From Bacteroidia bacterium (GTDB taxonomy: Bacteria > Bacteroidota > Bacteroidia > CAILMK01 > JBBDIG01): a DNA stretch of 56,622 nt. The notes under the pieces are model-generated. The model saw nothing but the letters and a program-made list of their open reading frames with translations. It was not told where the DNA came from and did no database searches. Positions 1 through 9,100 of the stretch are shown one piece after another. Positions within the stretch are counted from its first letter, which is position 1. Each line of letters starts with the position of its first letter. The stretch covers positions 95,116 to 151,737 of the forward strand of contig JBBDIG010000019.1 in the NCBI GenBank assembly GCA_040880525.1, given 5' to 3'. Made by a program: the position numbers and the translations under genes.

Positions 1-296
1 TAGGGTTATGTAGCAATATATTTCCGGCTACGTAGCGATGGCGTTTCAACCCATCACGGGCACAAGTGATCCAAACCTACAATATTATTTACCGATCTTG
101 TTTAGCACATTGACCGGGTAGGGTTATATAACAATATATTTCCGGCTACGTAGCGATGGCGTTTCAACCCATCGCGGGCACAAGTAATCCAAACCTACAA
201 TATTATTTACCGATCTTGTTTAGCACATTGACCGGGTAAGGTTACGTAGCAATATATTTCCGGCTAAGTAGCTATGGCGTTTCAACCCATCGCGGA
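1..296. repeat. 118-bp tandem repeat, about 2.5 copies
   Basis: The same sequence begins at 1, 119 and 237, an exact 118-bp period, with only scattered differences between copies; the third copy breaks off near 296. Each unit carries a GCTACGTAGC palindrome (27-36, 145-154, decayed at 263-272). Next to it is a short stem, GCGATGG pairing with CCATCGC, around a nine-base loop; the stem is perfect in copy 2 (153-175) and has one mismatch in copy 1. There is no start codon with a convincing reading frame. The array runs off the left edge of the window, so its true length is unknown. Confidence 0.9.
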
Positions 297-336
297 TTTT
301 TGGCTATTCCCCCCTGCTCCGGTGCCGGAAGACTGA

Positions 337-408
337 GTAGGGTTGAAACCCTACCCTACGTAGCAATAACATCCTGCTCCGTAGCGATAATGTTTCAACC
401 CCTCGCGG
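337..408. repeat. decayed copy of the repeat unit with a hairpin
   Basis: This stretch repeats parts of the upstream 118-bp unit (CCTACGTAGCAATA, then GTAGCGAT, TTTCAACCC and TCGCGG) but has diverged. It opens with a perfect hairpin at 337-354: GTAGGGTT, loop GA, AACCCTAC. It ends about 65 bases before the first gene. Its role is unknown. Confidence 0.7.
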
Positions 409-473
409 CCACCGGGCAGAAAACAACGAAATTTGACCGTTGCCGTTTCATTAAAAAAACACTAAATAAAATT

Positions 474-866
474 ATGAACAAAGAAATTCAAGCTTATAAC
501 GATTTGCAATCAAAAGAAGATAAGGAGATCAGCAACCTTTTAGCTGAAGAAATTAACCGTGGTCTTCCGGAGGCAGAGAACAAGATCTGGCATGCGCATC
601 CTGTTTGGTTTTTGGACGGAAATCCCATTGCAGGGTATAGCAAGTTAAAAGGTTGTATTCGTTTAATGTTCTGGAGTGGAGCCAGTTTTGATGAAGAAGA
701 ACTGAAGCCCGGTACCGGAAAATTTAAGGACGCCTCCATTCGCTATACCGATGCTGCCGAAATCAATCGCGAAAACCTGAAACGCTGGCTTGAAAAAGCA
801 AGAAATATTCAATGGGATTATAAAAATCTCATAAAGCGAAAAGGTGGACTGGAACGCCTTAAATGA
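474..866 (+). CDS. DUF1801 (YdhG/YjbR-like) domain protein
   Basis: A 130-residue soluble protein starting MNKEIQAYND. The frame is open upstream to 300, but that part runs through the repeat DNA and is not protein-like, so the ATG at 474 was chosen. The central part (IWHAHPVWFLDGNPIAGYSK followed by LMFWSGASF) matches the small alpha/beta fold of the DUF1801 group, whose biochemical role is not established. The tail (LKRWLEKARNIQWDY) is basic and helical. There is no signal peptide or membrane segment. It ends 10 bases before the end of the convergent DUF2071 gene. Family assignment is from sequence memory; function is unknown. Confidence 0.75.
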   Translation: MNKEIQAYNDLQSKEDKEISNLLAEEINRGLPEAENKIWHAHPVWFLDGNPIAGYSKLKGCIRLMFWSGASFDEEELKPGTGKFKDASIRYTDAAEINRENLKRWLEKARNIQWDYKNLIKRKGGLERLK

Positions 867-875
867 GAGTCGCGC

Positions 876-1628
876 TTATACGTTCTCCGAAAATACTGCC
901 GAACCCAATTTTTTATTCCGTTCCTTGTCCCAGGCAATTACCTTAACGCCTGGCGAATAATGCGTGATTTCAGGCGAGTGGTTTAATAAACCGTTAAATT
1001 TTGGATAATCTAATCTCAAATCGCTGACCTTAATTTTATTCAACGGCCATTCAACATGGTGAATGTTAAATTCATTGATCGCTTTATCCTTGTCTTGAAA
1101 TAAGGCATACCGTTCGGTCAGCCATTTATCAATCCCGGATTTGTGGGTCAATTGATTTCCTACTTCATATTTTAAATATAGTTTGTCTTTACTCTTAACA
1201 TTTACGGAACTGCAAAGACCTTTATTTCGAATGATTCTTGAGTACCTGTAAGGCAGGCCAGAAAGTACTTTAGCTACCAGGCAGGAAATTTTGGATCCAC
1301 ATTCCATGCTAAGAAAATAAACTCCTTGTTTGCCCTTGAATTTAACGTATGTCCTGAAGTTGATTTCGTGAAAATTTGAAACAGACGGAAACGAAGGTAA
1401 GTTTCGCAGCCTGACTTTCTCCATAGTAAACGCAACCAATGAAACCCAGGATTCTCCGTTGTATTTCTCAATCTGCAAGTCCTTCGGTACTAACTTTCGT
1501 AATTCCTCATGATCAACCCGCCAATGAAGAAAAACCACATCATTCCATTCCTGGTAATACATCCATTTTCCGGAGGGAAGCGGCCAGGGCCTGTGTTCAG
1601 CATTATTTAATATTTCCTTAAATTTCAA
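876..1628 (-). CDS. YqjF-like DUF2071 family protein
   Basis: A 250-residue protein with the hallmarks of the DUF2071/YqjF family: an early FLHWRVDHEELRKLVPKDL stretch, then WVSLVAFTM and NFHEINFRTYV. The family is widespread and has no proven function; its fold is related to acetoacetate decarboxylase. No methionine codon precedes the conserved region closely. The frame begins with TTG at 1628, and I take that as the start because the sequence is conserved-looking from there (KFKEILNNAEHRPWPLPSGKW). No signal peptide. It is convergent with the DUF1801 gene and on the same strand as the SRPBCC gene, 72 bases upstream, so co-transcription is possible. Confidence 0.8.
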   Translation of the reverse strand: MKFKEILNNAEHRPWPLPSGKWMYYQEWNDVVFLHWRVDHEELRKLVPKDLQIEKYNGESWVSLVAFTMEKVRLRNLPSFPSVSNFHEINFRTYVKFKGKQGVYFLSMECGSKISCLVAKVLSGLPYRYSRIIRNKGLCSSVNVKSKDKLYLKYEVGNQLTHKSGIDKWLTERYALFQDKDKAINEFNIHHVEWPLNKIKVSDLRLDYPKFNGLLNHSPEITHYSPGVKVIAWDKERNKKLGSAVFSENV

Positions 1629-1700
1629 AAGTTTGTATCGTATCCCATCAAATTTGCAAGTAAAATAATTTCCGTTACAATGATGTAATGAGCAAATATT

Positions 1701-2129
1701 TCAATCAGCGCTCCCACTGGTTTCCGTGTACTTCTTAAAGTTATCCAATATCGCCTGCCATCCTGATCGCTGCATTTCTACGTCATTTTCAGTTTCAGCG
1801 TCAAAAGTGGTGGTAACTTTAGTGGCTCCACCAAGGTTTTCAAAATCGGTAGTTGCCTGCCTCCCGTCCGACATGGTGTAGGTAATTTTCTTCTGGTCAA
1901 TCACCTCGTCATAAACCGCTTCAAGATCAAATCCGAAACTTCCGTCTTTGGCCTCCATTCTTGCAAAATATTTTCCGCCCACTTTCAGATCATTTTCAGC
2001 CCTGGGGCATTGCCAGTCATCATTCGCAAAGTTCCACTGAGTAATGTGTCCGGGTTTTGTCCAATAATCCCACACCTTGCTGGTGTCTGCTGAAATGGTA
2101 GCACCAATCTTAACTTTTGTTCGTCCCAT
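1701..2129 (-). CDS. SRPBCC / AHSA1-like domain protein
   Basis: A 142-residue protein of the START-like SRPBCC superfamily, Hsp90-activator-homology (AHSA1) branch. Seen: the entry strand (KVKIGATISADTSKVWDYWT), the helix with PGHITQWNFANDDW, the sheet GGKYFARMEAKDGSFGFD, and a C-terminal long helix containing GWQAILDNFKKY. These proteins form a deep hydrophobic pocket for small ligands; the ligand here cannot be predicted. The frame is open 13 codons further upstream, but MGRTKVK at 2129 lines up with the family start. A 264-base stretch without genes lies upstream (2130-2393). Confidence 0.85.
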   Translation of the reverse strand: MGRTKVKIGATISADTSKVWDYWTKPGHITQWNFANDDWQCPRAENDLKVGGKYFARMEAKDGSFGFDLEAVYDEVIDQKKITYTMSDGRQATTDFENLGGATKVTTTFDAETENDVEMQRSGWQAILDNFKKYTETSGSAD

Positions 2130-2393
2130 TGTAGTTATGATATTTAAAATTTCTGTTTTGATTATCATTAGCCTTTGCTGTGTCGTCCGTTACCCTCCCT
2201 GTATATTGCCGCAAAGTCGTCATTTTCACAGAGCGGTTTCTGTTCCGTATTTCCCTAAACGAAATTAATGCGTTCCGTTTGAAAAACGCTAAACCCGGAT
2301 CATCAAAGAAATCCCTTCCGGCAGGATGATTTTTATGGGAATGGCATACCCAAAGGCGATTTTGAAACAGGATTACTTCTGTTCACTTAACAT

Positions 2394-3329
2394 TCATTTC
2401 TCTATCTTTTTCCGGTTCCACTTTGCGGTGTTTGCAACAGCTTCGTAAGTGGTTTGCAGAAAATCATGCAATGTCTGTCCTGGGTTTTCTGCTTTTCGCA
2501 CATCCTCATATTTTAAAAAATATTCTCCCATCTGAGCATCGTAGAATGCCTCCTTTGGTAAAACCTTTTGGGCGCCAAACTCAGGAGCTGCCGGATAAGC
2601 GTATGCGTAAAAGACGGGAATAGGAAAAGCTTTGCTCCCAAGCCAGAAACCCGCGCTGCTCACTTCCTGTGAATAGGCTTCCTGCATTACTTCCAATGAC
2701 ATGTTGGGTACTCCACCCGGATGCAACGGAGCCGCATTACCTGAAAACCGGGTAACAGCAAGGTCAAACGCTCCCCAAAACAAATGAACGGGACTGGCCT
2801 TGCCAATAAATTCACTTCTGAACTTATGAAAAACTCCATTCGCCCTAAGCATGGCCTGCCAAATAGAAGAAGATGCTTCCGGATCGTATGACTTGTTAAC
2901 GGTATTATCAGCAAATGGAATTGCCGGATCCACTTCGTTTGGACTCGGATGAATTTCTACATCAATGCCGATGCTCCTCAATTTATCAAACAATTCATGA
3001 TAGAATTGAGCAACCGTCATGGGTCGTAAATCCATTTCTGCCACGTCAGTGTCAGAACAGTGCATAAAGATTTTATGCTGTTTAAAATCAAAGTCAATTT
3101 GAAAAACCAGTCCCCGGTAAGGAATGCCATGTGTGGAAAATCCGGTAGATGTAATGTAGAGCGTGCAATGCCAGGAGTGATTTTGCCAGGGCATCGTCCT
3201 CAGCCGGATCTTTCCAACAATTTGAATCCATTGATGGAGCGTTTCGATGGTGTCCTGCATTTCAGGAAAATTAATCTCCGGCCATCTCGGAGCACTATTT
3301 TTATTTTTAGTAAGGCTGATCGCGTTCAT
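2394..3329 (-). CDS. DUF5996 family protein
   Basis: A 311-residue soluble protein recognised as DUF5996: WPEINFPEMQDTIETLHQW near the N-terminus, the PWQNHSWHCTLYITSTG strand pair, then HLFWGAFDLAVTRFSG and AFYDAQMGEYFLKYEDVR near the C-terminus. Function of the family is unknown. A TTG at 3356 would extend the frame by nine residues, but that codon lies inside a palindromic repeat; the ATG at 3329 is the likelier start. It lies 53 bases downstream of rsmE on the same strand, with the palindrome between or overlapping them. Confidence 0.8.
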   Translation of the reverse strand: MNAISLTKNKNSAPRWPEINFPEMQDTIETLHQWIQIVGKIRLRTMPWQNHSWHCTLYITSTGFSTHGIPYRGLVFQIDFDFKQHKIFMHCSDTDVAEMDLRPMTVAQFYHELFDKLRSIGIDVEIHPSPNEVDPAIPFADNTVNKSYDPEASSSIWQAMLRANGVFHKFRSEFIGKASPVHLFWGAFDLAVTRFSGNAAPLHPGGVPNMSLEVMQEAYSQEVSSAGFWLGSKAFPIPVFYAYAYPAAPEFGAQKVLPKEAFYDAQMGEYFLKYEDVRKAENPGQTLHDFLQTTYEAVANTAKWNRKKIEK

Positions 3330-3351
3330 GTGAATATCAATGTTTGTGTAT

Positions 3352-3393
3352 GGCAAATGTAGGGACGCAAAATTTTGCCACCCTACATTTGCC
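3352..3393. repeat. REP-like palindrome at the 3' end of rsmE
   Basis: A perfect 13-bp inverted repeat: GGCAAATGTAGGG at 3352-3364 and its complement at 3381-3393. The 16-base interval contains a second palindrome, GCAAAATTTTGC (3367-3378). The right arm includes the rsmE stop codon (3383-3385). The core, TAGGGACGCAAAATTTTG, has the form of short interspersed palindromes seen in many bacterial genomes. It could fold in the rsmE transcript, but no T-run follows, so it is not a standard terminator. Confidence 0.75.
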
Positions 3394-4093
3394 GGTTCAG
3401 CACATGGACCGCGGCTACGGCCATGAACGCTGCTGTTTCCGTGCGCAGGCGGGTGTCTCCCAGGCTCACTTCTGCGAAACCTTTTGCACAGGCCAGGGCC
3501 ACCTCATCAGGGGTAAAATCTCCTTCTGGGCCAATCAGTAGGGTGACATCTTTTCCTTTTTTATATTGCCTGGCAAGATGCTGCTCCGTACCCGTTTCGC
3601 AGTGGGCGATGAAACATTGCTCAGGATGTTCCCTTTCCAGATAATTTTCCAGAGGCATAATTTCATTAATTGCGGGAAGAAAAGCATTCATGGATTGCTT
3701 CATGGCCTCCACCACTATTTTGTGCAAACGATCGGGCCGTAATCGGCTGCGCTGGGTGCGCTGGCAATTCACAAAGCTGATCTCCGATACGCCAATTTCT
3801 GTGGCTTTCTCCAGAAGCCATTCTACCCGGCTCAGGTTTTTGACAGGTGAGAGCGCCAAATGGATATTGTAATGCCGCTCCTGCTGCTGCTCCAACCGCA
3901 GGTTTCCGATTTGCGCTTCCTTGCCGGCAACTGCCATCAACAGGCCTTTAAAAATGCTGCCTTTGCCGTTGGTAATGTATATTTCATCGCCAGAACGGAG
4001 CCGGAGCACTTTCAGGGCATGGTGCGTTTCATCTGCATTCAGCAGAAATTGATTTACATTAGTCGCCACATTGGGATCAAAAAACAGGTTCAC
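3383..4093 (-). CDS. rsmE: 16S rRNA (uracil-1498-N3)-methyltransferase
   Basis: A 236-residue SPOUT-class methyltransferase that modifies U1498 of 16S rRNA using S-adenosylmethionine. Seen: an N-terminal PUA-like domain (residues 1-70, HHALKVLRLRSGDEI), then the SPOUT domain with EKATEIGV, the SAM-binding knot sequences IGPEGDFTPDE and SLGDTRLRTETAA. Length is normal for the family. The start is GTG at 4093, giving MNLFFDPN, which matches family N-termini. Its promoter appears to lie inside the start of the divergent nhaC-like gene; the two start codons are only 18 bases apart. The stop codon lies inside a palindromic repeat. Confidence 0.95.
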   Translation of the reverse strand: MNLFFDPNVATNVNQFLLNADETHHALKVLRLRSGDEIYITNGKGSIFKGLLMAVAGKEAQIGNLRLEQQQERHYNIHLALSPVKNLSRVEWLLEKATEIGVSEISFVNCQRTQRSRLRPDRLHKIVVEAMKQSMNAFLPAINEIMPLENYLEREHPEQCFIAHCETGTEQHLARQYKKGKDVTLLIGPEGDFTPDEVALACAKGFAEVSLGDTRLRTETAAFMAVAAVHVLNRQM

Positions 4094-4111
4094 GCGGGGT
4101 ATCCATTTTAT

Positions 4112-6052
4112 ATGACGACAAAATTAGAGAATCTGCTCAGGGCTGCGCTGCTCACCTTTCTGCTTGCAATACTCCCGGCAACAATATTTTCCGCTCCATA
4201 CCACAGCTTTTCTGCAGAGTTGCCAACCCGCATCGTGGGCAAAGCAAACGTGGAGGGCTCCATAGTCCTCCTAAATGCTGATGGAGCTGTTGCAGAAGCG
4301 ATTTCTGATACACTGCATTTTCAGGTCAACGGAACGGAAACGGCTGTTGCCGTAGTGAATGGAAAAGGAAACTTTTCTGTAACCGTTGCCGAAAGCCGTA
4401 CGATTACAATACAGGACCGTGAAGGCCATTCGGTTGAATTGCAGGTGACTTCGCTTCCCTTCTGGCTGAGCATATTGCCACCACTCATCGCCATTCTCTT
4501 GGCGCTTATTTTCCGGGAGGTGATTACTGCACTTTTCCTGGGCGTTCTCTCCGGATTATTAATTCTAAATGGGTTCGATTTCAGTGGCCTTATGTTATCC
4601 CTGCTGCGTTTTGCCGATACCTATTTGATTAATGCTATTTCTGATCCCGGACATTTATCGGTGATTGTATTTTCATTATTAATCGGGGGCATGGTGAGTC
4701 TCGTTTCCGCAAACGGGGGAATGACCGGGATTGTGAAACTTCTGACGCGCTATGCCAATTCATCCCGCAGGAGCCAGTTGGTGACCTGGTTCCTGGGCAT
4801 CCTCATCTTTTTTGATGATTATGCCAATACACTGATCGTAGGAAATACGATGCGGCCGCTGACTGACCGCTATAAGGTTAGCCGTGAAAAGCTTGCATAC
4901 ATCGTTGACAGCACGGCTGCTCCTGTCGCGGCCATCGCATTTATCACCACCTGGATTGGGGCTGAACTGGGATACATAAAGGAAGTGGCGGATGCCCTGA
5001 ACCTGCAGGAAAGCCCCTACTCTATTTTCCTCAATTCATTGAAATACGCATTTTACCCCGTTTGTGCGCTGTTTTTTATGTTAATGCTCATCCTGATGGG
5101 CCGGGACTTTGGGCCAATGCTTAAGGCGGAAAGAAAAGCAAGAACAGGAAAAGATGAAAAGCTGGATGCCACAGGGCAGCTGCAATCACCGGCAGATGAA
5201 GGCAGGCCCGAAATGCGTGCAGCATGGCTCAATGCATTCCTGCCGGTTTTTTCGCTGGTTGCTGTTGCCTTTGGTGCTTTGTTGTATACCGGGTATAGCG
5301 AATCAGTATGGAGTGATCCGGGTTTAGGGTTTCTCACCAAAATCGCGCTGACCCTGGGCGAAGCAGATGCTTACCAGGCATTGCTTTGGGCTTCGTTCCT
5401 GAGCCTGCTGCTGGCAATTGTCATTACTTTAGCAAGGCGGGTTATTTCACTTCAAAAAACAGTGGAAGTAATTACCGAAGGAATAAAATCCATGTTCATG
5501 GCCATCATGATCCTGATACTGGCCTGGGTGCTTGCCGCACTCACCTGGGAGCTGAATACGGCTCAGTTTATCGCGAGTGCATTCAGCGGAAATGTGAATC
5601 CACTACTGTTGCCTTTTATTGTGTTTTTAATATCCGCGATCGTTTCTTTTTCAACCGGCTCCAGTTGGGGAACTATGGCGATCTTATATCCGTTGCTTCT
5701 TCCTGTGAGTTATCAGCTTAGCCGGGAAGCCGGTTTTTCAGAAGACCAGACCATGGAATTGTTTTATGAAATCACATCCGTTATTTTAGCAGGGTCAGTA
5801 TTTGGAGATCATTGCTCTCCGATTTCTGATACCACCATTTTAAGTTCCCTTTCTACCTCCTGTTCGCACATAAGCCATGTGCAAACCCAATTGCCCTATG
5901 CCGTAACCGTTGCTTTGACGGTGATGGCAACAGGCCACCTTGTATCAGTGTTTATTCACATCCCCTGGTGGTTGAGTTATTTAATTGCTTTTGCCTTGCT
6001 TTTTTTAACGGCCCGGTTTGCGGGAAAACAAGTTGTTCCGCTCAGAAGTTGA
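4112..6052 (+). CDS. NhaC-type Na+/H+ antiporter with periplasmic N-terminal domain
   Basis: A 646-residue integral membrane protein of the NhaC (IT) superfamily, which exchanges sodium for protons. Seen in the transporter part: FFDDYANTLIVGNTMRP, DSTAAPVAAIAFITTW, FSTGSSWGTMAILYPL and FGDHCSPISDTTILSS, all typical of NhaC. In front of it, residues 1-28 look like a signal sequence or first membrane segment, and residues about 35-115 are a hydrophilic beta-rich domain (RIVGKANVEGSIVLLNADG) before the first clear transporter helix. The frame is open 84 codons upstream but overlaps rsmE; ATG 4112 begins the hydrophobic leader. Residues around 415-450 form a charged cytoplasmic or periplasmic loop (KAERKARTGKDEK). 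The exchanged substrate is inferred only from family. Confidence 0.85.
   Translation: MTTKLENLLRAALLTFLLAILPATIFSAPYHSFSAELPTRIVGKANVEGSIVLLNADGAVAEAISDTLHFQVNGTETAVAVVNGKGNFSVTVAESRTITIQDREGHSVELQVTSLPFWLSILPPLIAILLALIFREVITALFLGVLSGLLILNGFDFSGLMLSLLRFADTYLINAISDPGHLSVIVFSLLIGGMVSLVSANGGMTGIVKLLTRYANSSRRSQLVTWFLGILIFFDDYANTLIVGNTMRPLTDRYKVSREKLAYIVDSTAAPVAAIAFITTWIGAELGYIKEVADALNLQESPYSIFLNSLKYAFYPVCALFFMLMLILMGRDFGPMLKAERKARTGKDEKLDATGQLQSPADEGRPEMRAAWLNAFLPVFSLVAVAFGALLYTGYSESVWSDPGLGFLTKIALTLGEADAYQALLWASFLSLLLAIVITLARRVISLQKTVEVITEGIKSMFMAIMILILAWVLAALTWELNTAQFIASAFSGNVNPLLLPFIVFLISAIVSFSTGSSWGTMAILYPLLLPVSYQLSREAGFSEDQTMELFYEITSVILAGSVFGDHCSPISDTTILSSLSTSCSHISHVQTQLPYAVTVALTVMATGHLVSVFIHIPWWLSYLIAFALLFLTARFAGKQVVPLRS
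4119..4126 (-). promoter_or_regulatory. -7 box for rsmE
   Basis: Read on the minus strand this is TAATTTTG, a perfect match to the Bacteroidota -7 consensus TAnnTTTG. It would start transcription near 4112 and leave a leader of about 19 bases before the rsmE GTG. It sits within the first codons of the divergent antiporter gene. Confidence 0.5.
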
Positions 6053-6079
6053 AGATGTTATTACTGTTTACTTTCTTTG
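6049..6079 (+). promoter_or_regulatory. probable promoter of the T9SS surface protein
   Basis: TTG at 6049-6051 and TTTCTTTG at 6072-6079 are separated by 20 bases, matching the Bacteroidota -33/-7 layout with one mismatch in the -7 box. It overlaps the end of the antiporter gene and would give a leader of about 80 bases before the ATG at 6167. Confidence 0.45.
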
Positions 6080-6166
6080 CAAAAAGCTGGAATGTTGAAT
6101 ACAGTTCCTTCTTTCGCAAGCCGTAATTTGTTTGTTCATTTTTCATTTTTTAAATACTTAATACCT

Positions 6167-9100
6167 ATGACACGTCCTTTTTTACTTGATTTTCTCTATG
6201 ACAGGCGTCAGGAGAGAACGACAAGAAGTTTGGCCAAAAGCCGTCACTTGTCATCTTGGCTCAGAAAATTAATTTTCATTTTAATAGTTAGTGGTTTTTG
6301 TTCGGAATTAAATGCTCAAATTGAATTCACATTAGGTACCGGCAGTGCAGGGTCAAATACAGGAACCAGCTACCCGGCTCCTTATGGAAACTACTGGTGG
6401 GGAGCGAAACATCAGTTTCTTATCCGGGAGGCAGAAATGACCTCTGCCGGTGCTACATCAGGTGATCTTGATGCGCTTGGATTTAACGTAGTGGGTGTAG
6501 AGGGTACGGCCTTGCAGAATTTTACCATCCGAATTCAGCATACCACGCAAACAGCGCTTACCAGTTGGACCACTTCGGGCTGGACCACCGTTTTTAACGC
6601 GAGCTCCTACACGGAAGAACTGGGCTGGAACATGCACGAGTTTAGTTCTCCTTTCTCCTGGAATGGTTCTGATAACATCCTTATAGAAGTATGTTTTAAC
6701 AACGGTAGTTTTACTAATAATGCTTTAACCGCGTGGGATACCTACAGCTACAATGCAAGCATTGAATACCATGCAGATCTTTCCGGGGTATGTGCAAGTA
6801 CCAATACATCCGGAACCCATCAGAACCGGCCGCAAATTCGATTTCAGCGCTTTGTGAACGATGACGTAAGGATTACTGCTTTCCTCGGCCCGGCCAGCGG
6901 TTGTAACCTGGGAACAAATGAAAATCTGGAAGTTACCGTCAGAAACACCGGACTGAATAATATGGCTTCGGGAGACACGATTCCGTTCGGTTATACCATC
7001 AATGGTGGCAGCGTGGAACGGGATACTATGTTTCTGACATCAGCTCTGTCCAGTGGTTCAACCCGGAATTTCACTTTCAGTAATTCTGAAGATCTCAGCA
7101 CAGCCGGAGAGTATGACATCGTACTGTGGACGGAATACCGCCCTGACCTTGTACCCGCTAATGATACTATAAATGTTCAGGTAACAAAAATCCCGTTTGT
7201 CAATACTTTTCCATACACGGAGGGATTTGAATCAGGCAGAGGTGGCTGGACCACCAGCGGCACAGACAGGTGGGAATGGGGATCGCCTGCAGCGGGCATA
7301 ACCTCTGCGGCCAGTGGCACGCAGGCATGGATGACTGACCTGGATGGCGATTATCAAAACAATGACGAAGCTTATCTCATTTCTCCATGTTTTGATTTCA
7401 GCGAAATGAGAATTCCATTTCTTGCTTTTTTCCTCAATTTTGATACGGAAACAAACTGGGATGGATTGGAAATCCAGGCTTCGACTGATAACGTGTCCTG
7501 GAATAAAATTGGCGCGACAGCACCCGGTTTCTATAATAACACCAGCGCTTTTGGCAACCTCGCTCCCCCCAAGTGGAGCGGCAACAGTAGTGGATGGCAG
7601 GAATACAGGTTATCACTCAGAGATCTCACAGGAGAACCCTATGTCCGCTTCCGCTTTCATTTCAGTTCGGATGGCTCGGTTAGCGGTTATCCGGGAACCG
7701 CAATGGATAGTTTCCGCGTAATTGATTCCTGCTCTTTTGCTACCGGAATTTCACCGCTTGTGGACTTCTCAGTGCCTGATACTATTTATACCAACAGCCC
7801 GACAACCTTCCTGAACACTTACGCTGAGCAAATCAAATTTAACTACGGCAGCCATAATTGGTATGTAGACGGCAGCCACGTTTCCAGTCAGTTCGACCTG
7901 CGCCATACTTTTACCGCTGCAGGCCAGTATGATCTGAAACTGGTGACGCGGAGCTGCTGGGGGCTTGACAGTTCTTCGCAAACCATTACGGTGCATAATC
8001 CTACCCGGAAGCCAGAGGCCAGCTTTATAGGTGACAAAAACCTTGTAGAAATATTTGAAACAGTGCAACTCACAGATCTTTCCCTCTATGGCCCCAGTTC
8101 CTGGGAATGGATCGTGCGGGCACCTACTTCCGCATATTTCTGGATTTCAGGTACCGAGTTTTCTCAAAACCCCGGCATTGCGTTTAATGATCCCGGCATT
8201 TACAGCATCTGCCTGGTCGCGACCAATGCTTCCGGTTCTGATACCATTTGCAACCAGGACTATATCGTGGTGAAAGGCAGCCAGAATATGTGTGTTTTTC
8301 CATTTTCTACAGAAGTGCCGTCCGGTAATCTTTATGATGACGGAGGGCCTAATATTGATTATGGAGCGGGCCACAATGGTATAAACCTCTGTGCGTTTTT
8401 AATTGAACCGTGCGCCAGCGCTGTCATATTGCAGCTCAACGAATTTGACCTTGCAGGAGGGGATTATTTGCGCGTATATGATGGCGAAGATGCAACCGGT
8501 ATTCCCCTCTGGAACACAGGTTCATCTCCCAACGGGATGACGGGCCAGATTACCAATGCCAGCGTAGTGGACAGCCTGGTTGCCAACAGCGGTAAAATGT
8601 ACATCGAATTTGAAACCGATAACAGCACAGCCACTATTGATGCAGGTTTTGCCGCTGAATGGTCTACCATACCCGGCAACTTCACTCCGCCTGTTGCTGA
8701 CTTTACAGCTACAGATACAACCTGTGTGGGAATTCCCACCTCATTTGAAAACCTGAGCACAGGCCAGAACCTGACTTATTCATGGGATGTAAATAATGAC
8801 GGTATCCCGGAAAGCAGTGCCCGCAATCTTACTTACAGCTTCTCCTCCACCGGCATTTATAATGTAAGGATGAGAGTCACCAATTGCGGAGGTTCCGATT
8901 CTATGGTTAACAGAGTGGTGGTAGTTATTCCTAACCGCGCTCCCGGGCCACGATTTGCTGCCGATATTCTGCGTCCCAACGTTGGCGAAATAGTGCAACT
9001 GACGGATACAAGCTCTTACTGCGTCAGCGACTGGACCTGGACGATCACACCTTCCACTTTTGATTTTGAAAATGGAACGGATGAGCATTCAGTGCATCCG

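Noticed and set aside
1-296. CRISPR array
   Set aside because: The whole 118-bp unit repeats without variable spacers, the period is far too long, and no cas gene is present.
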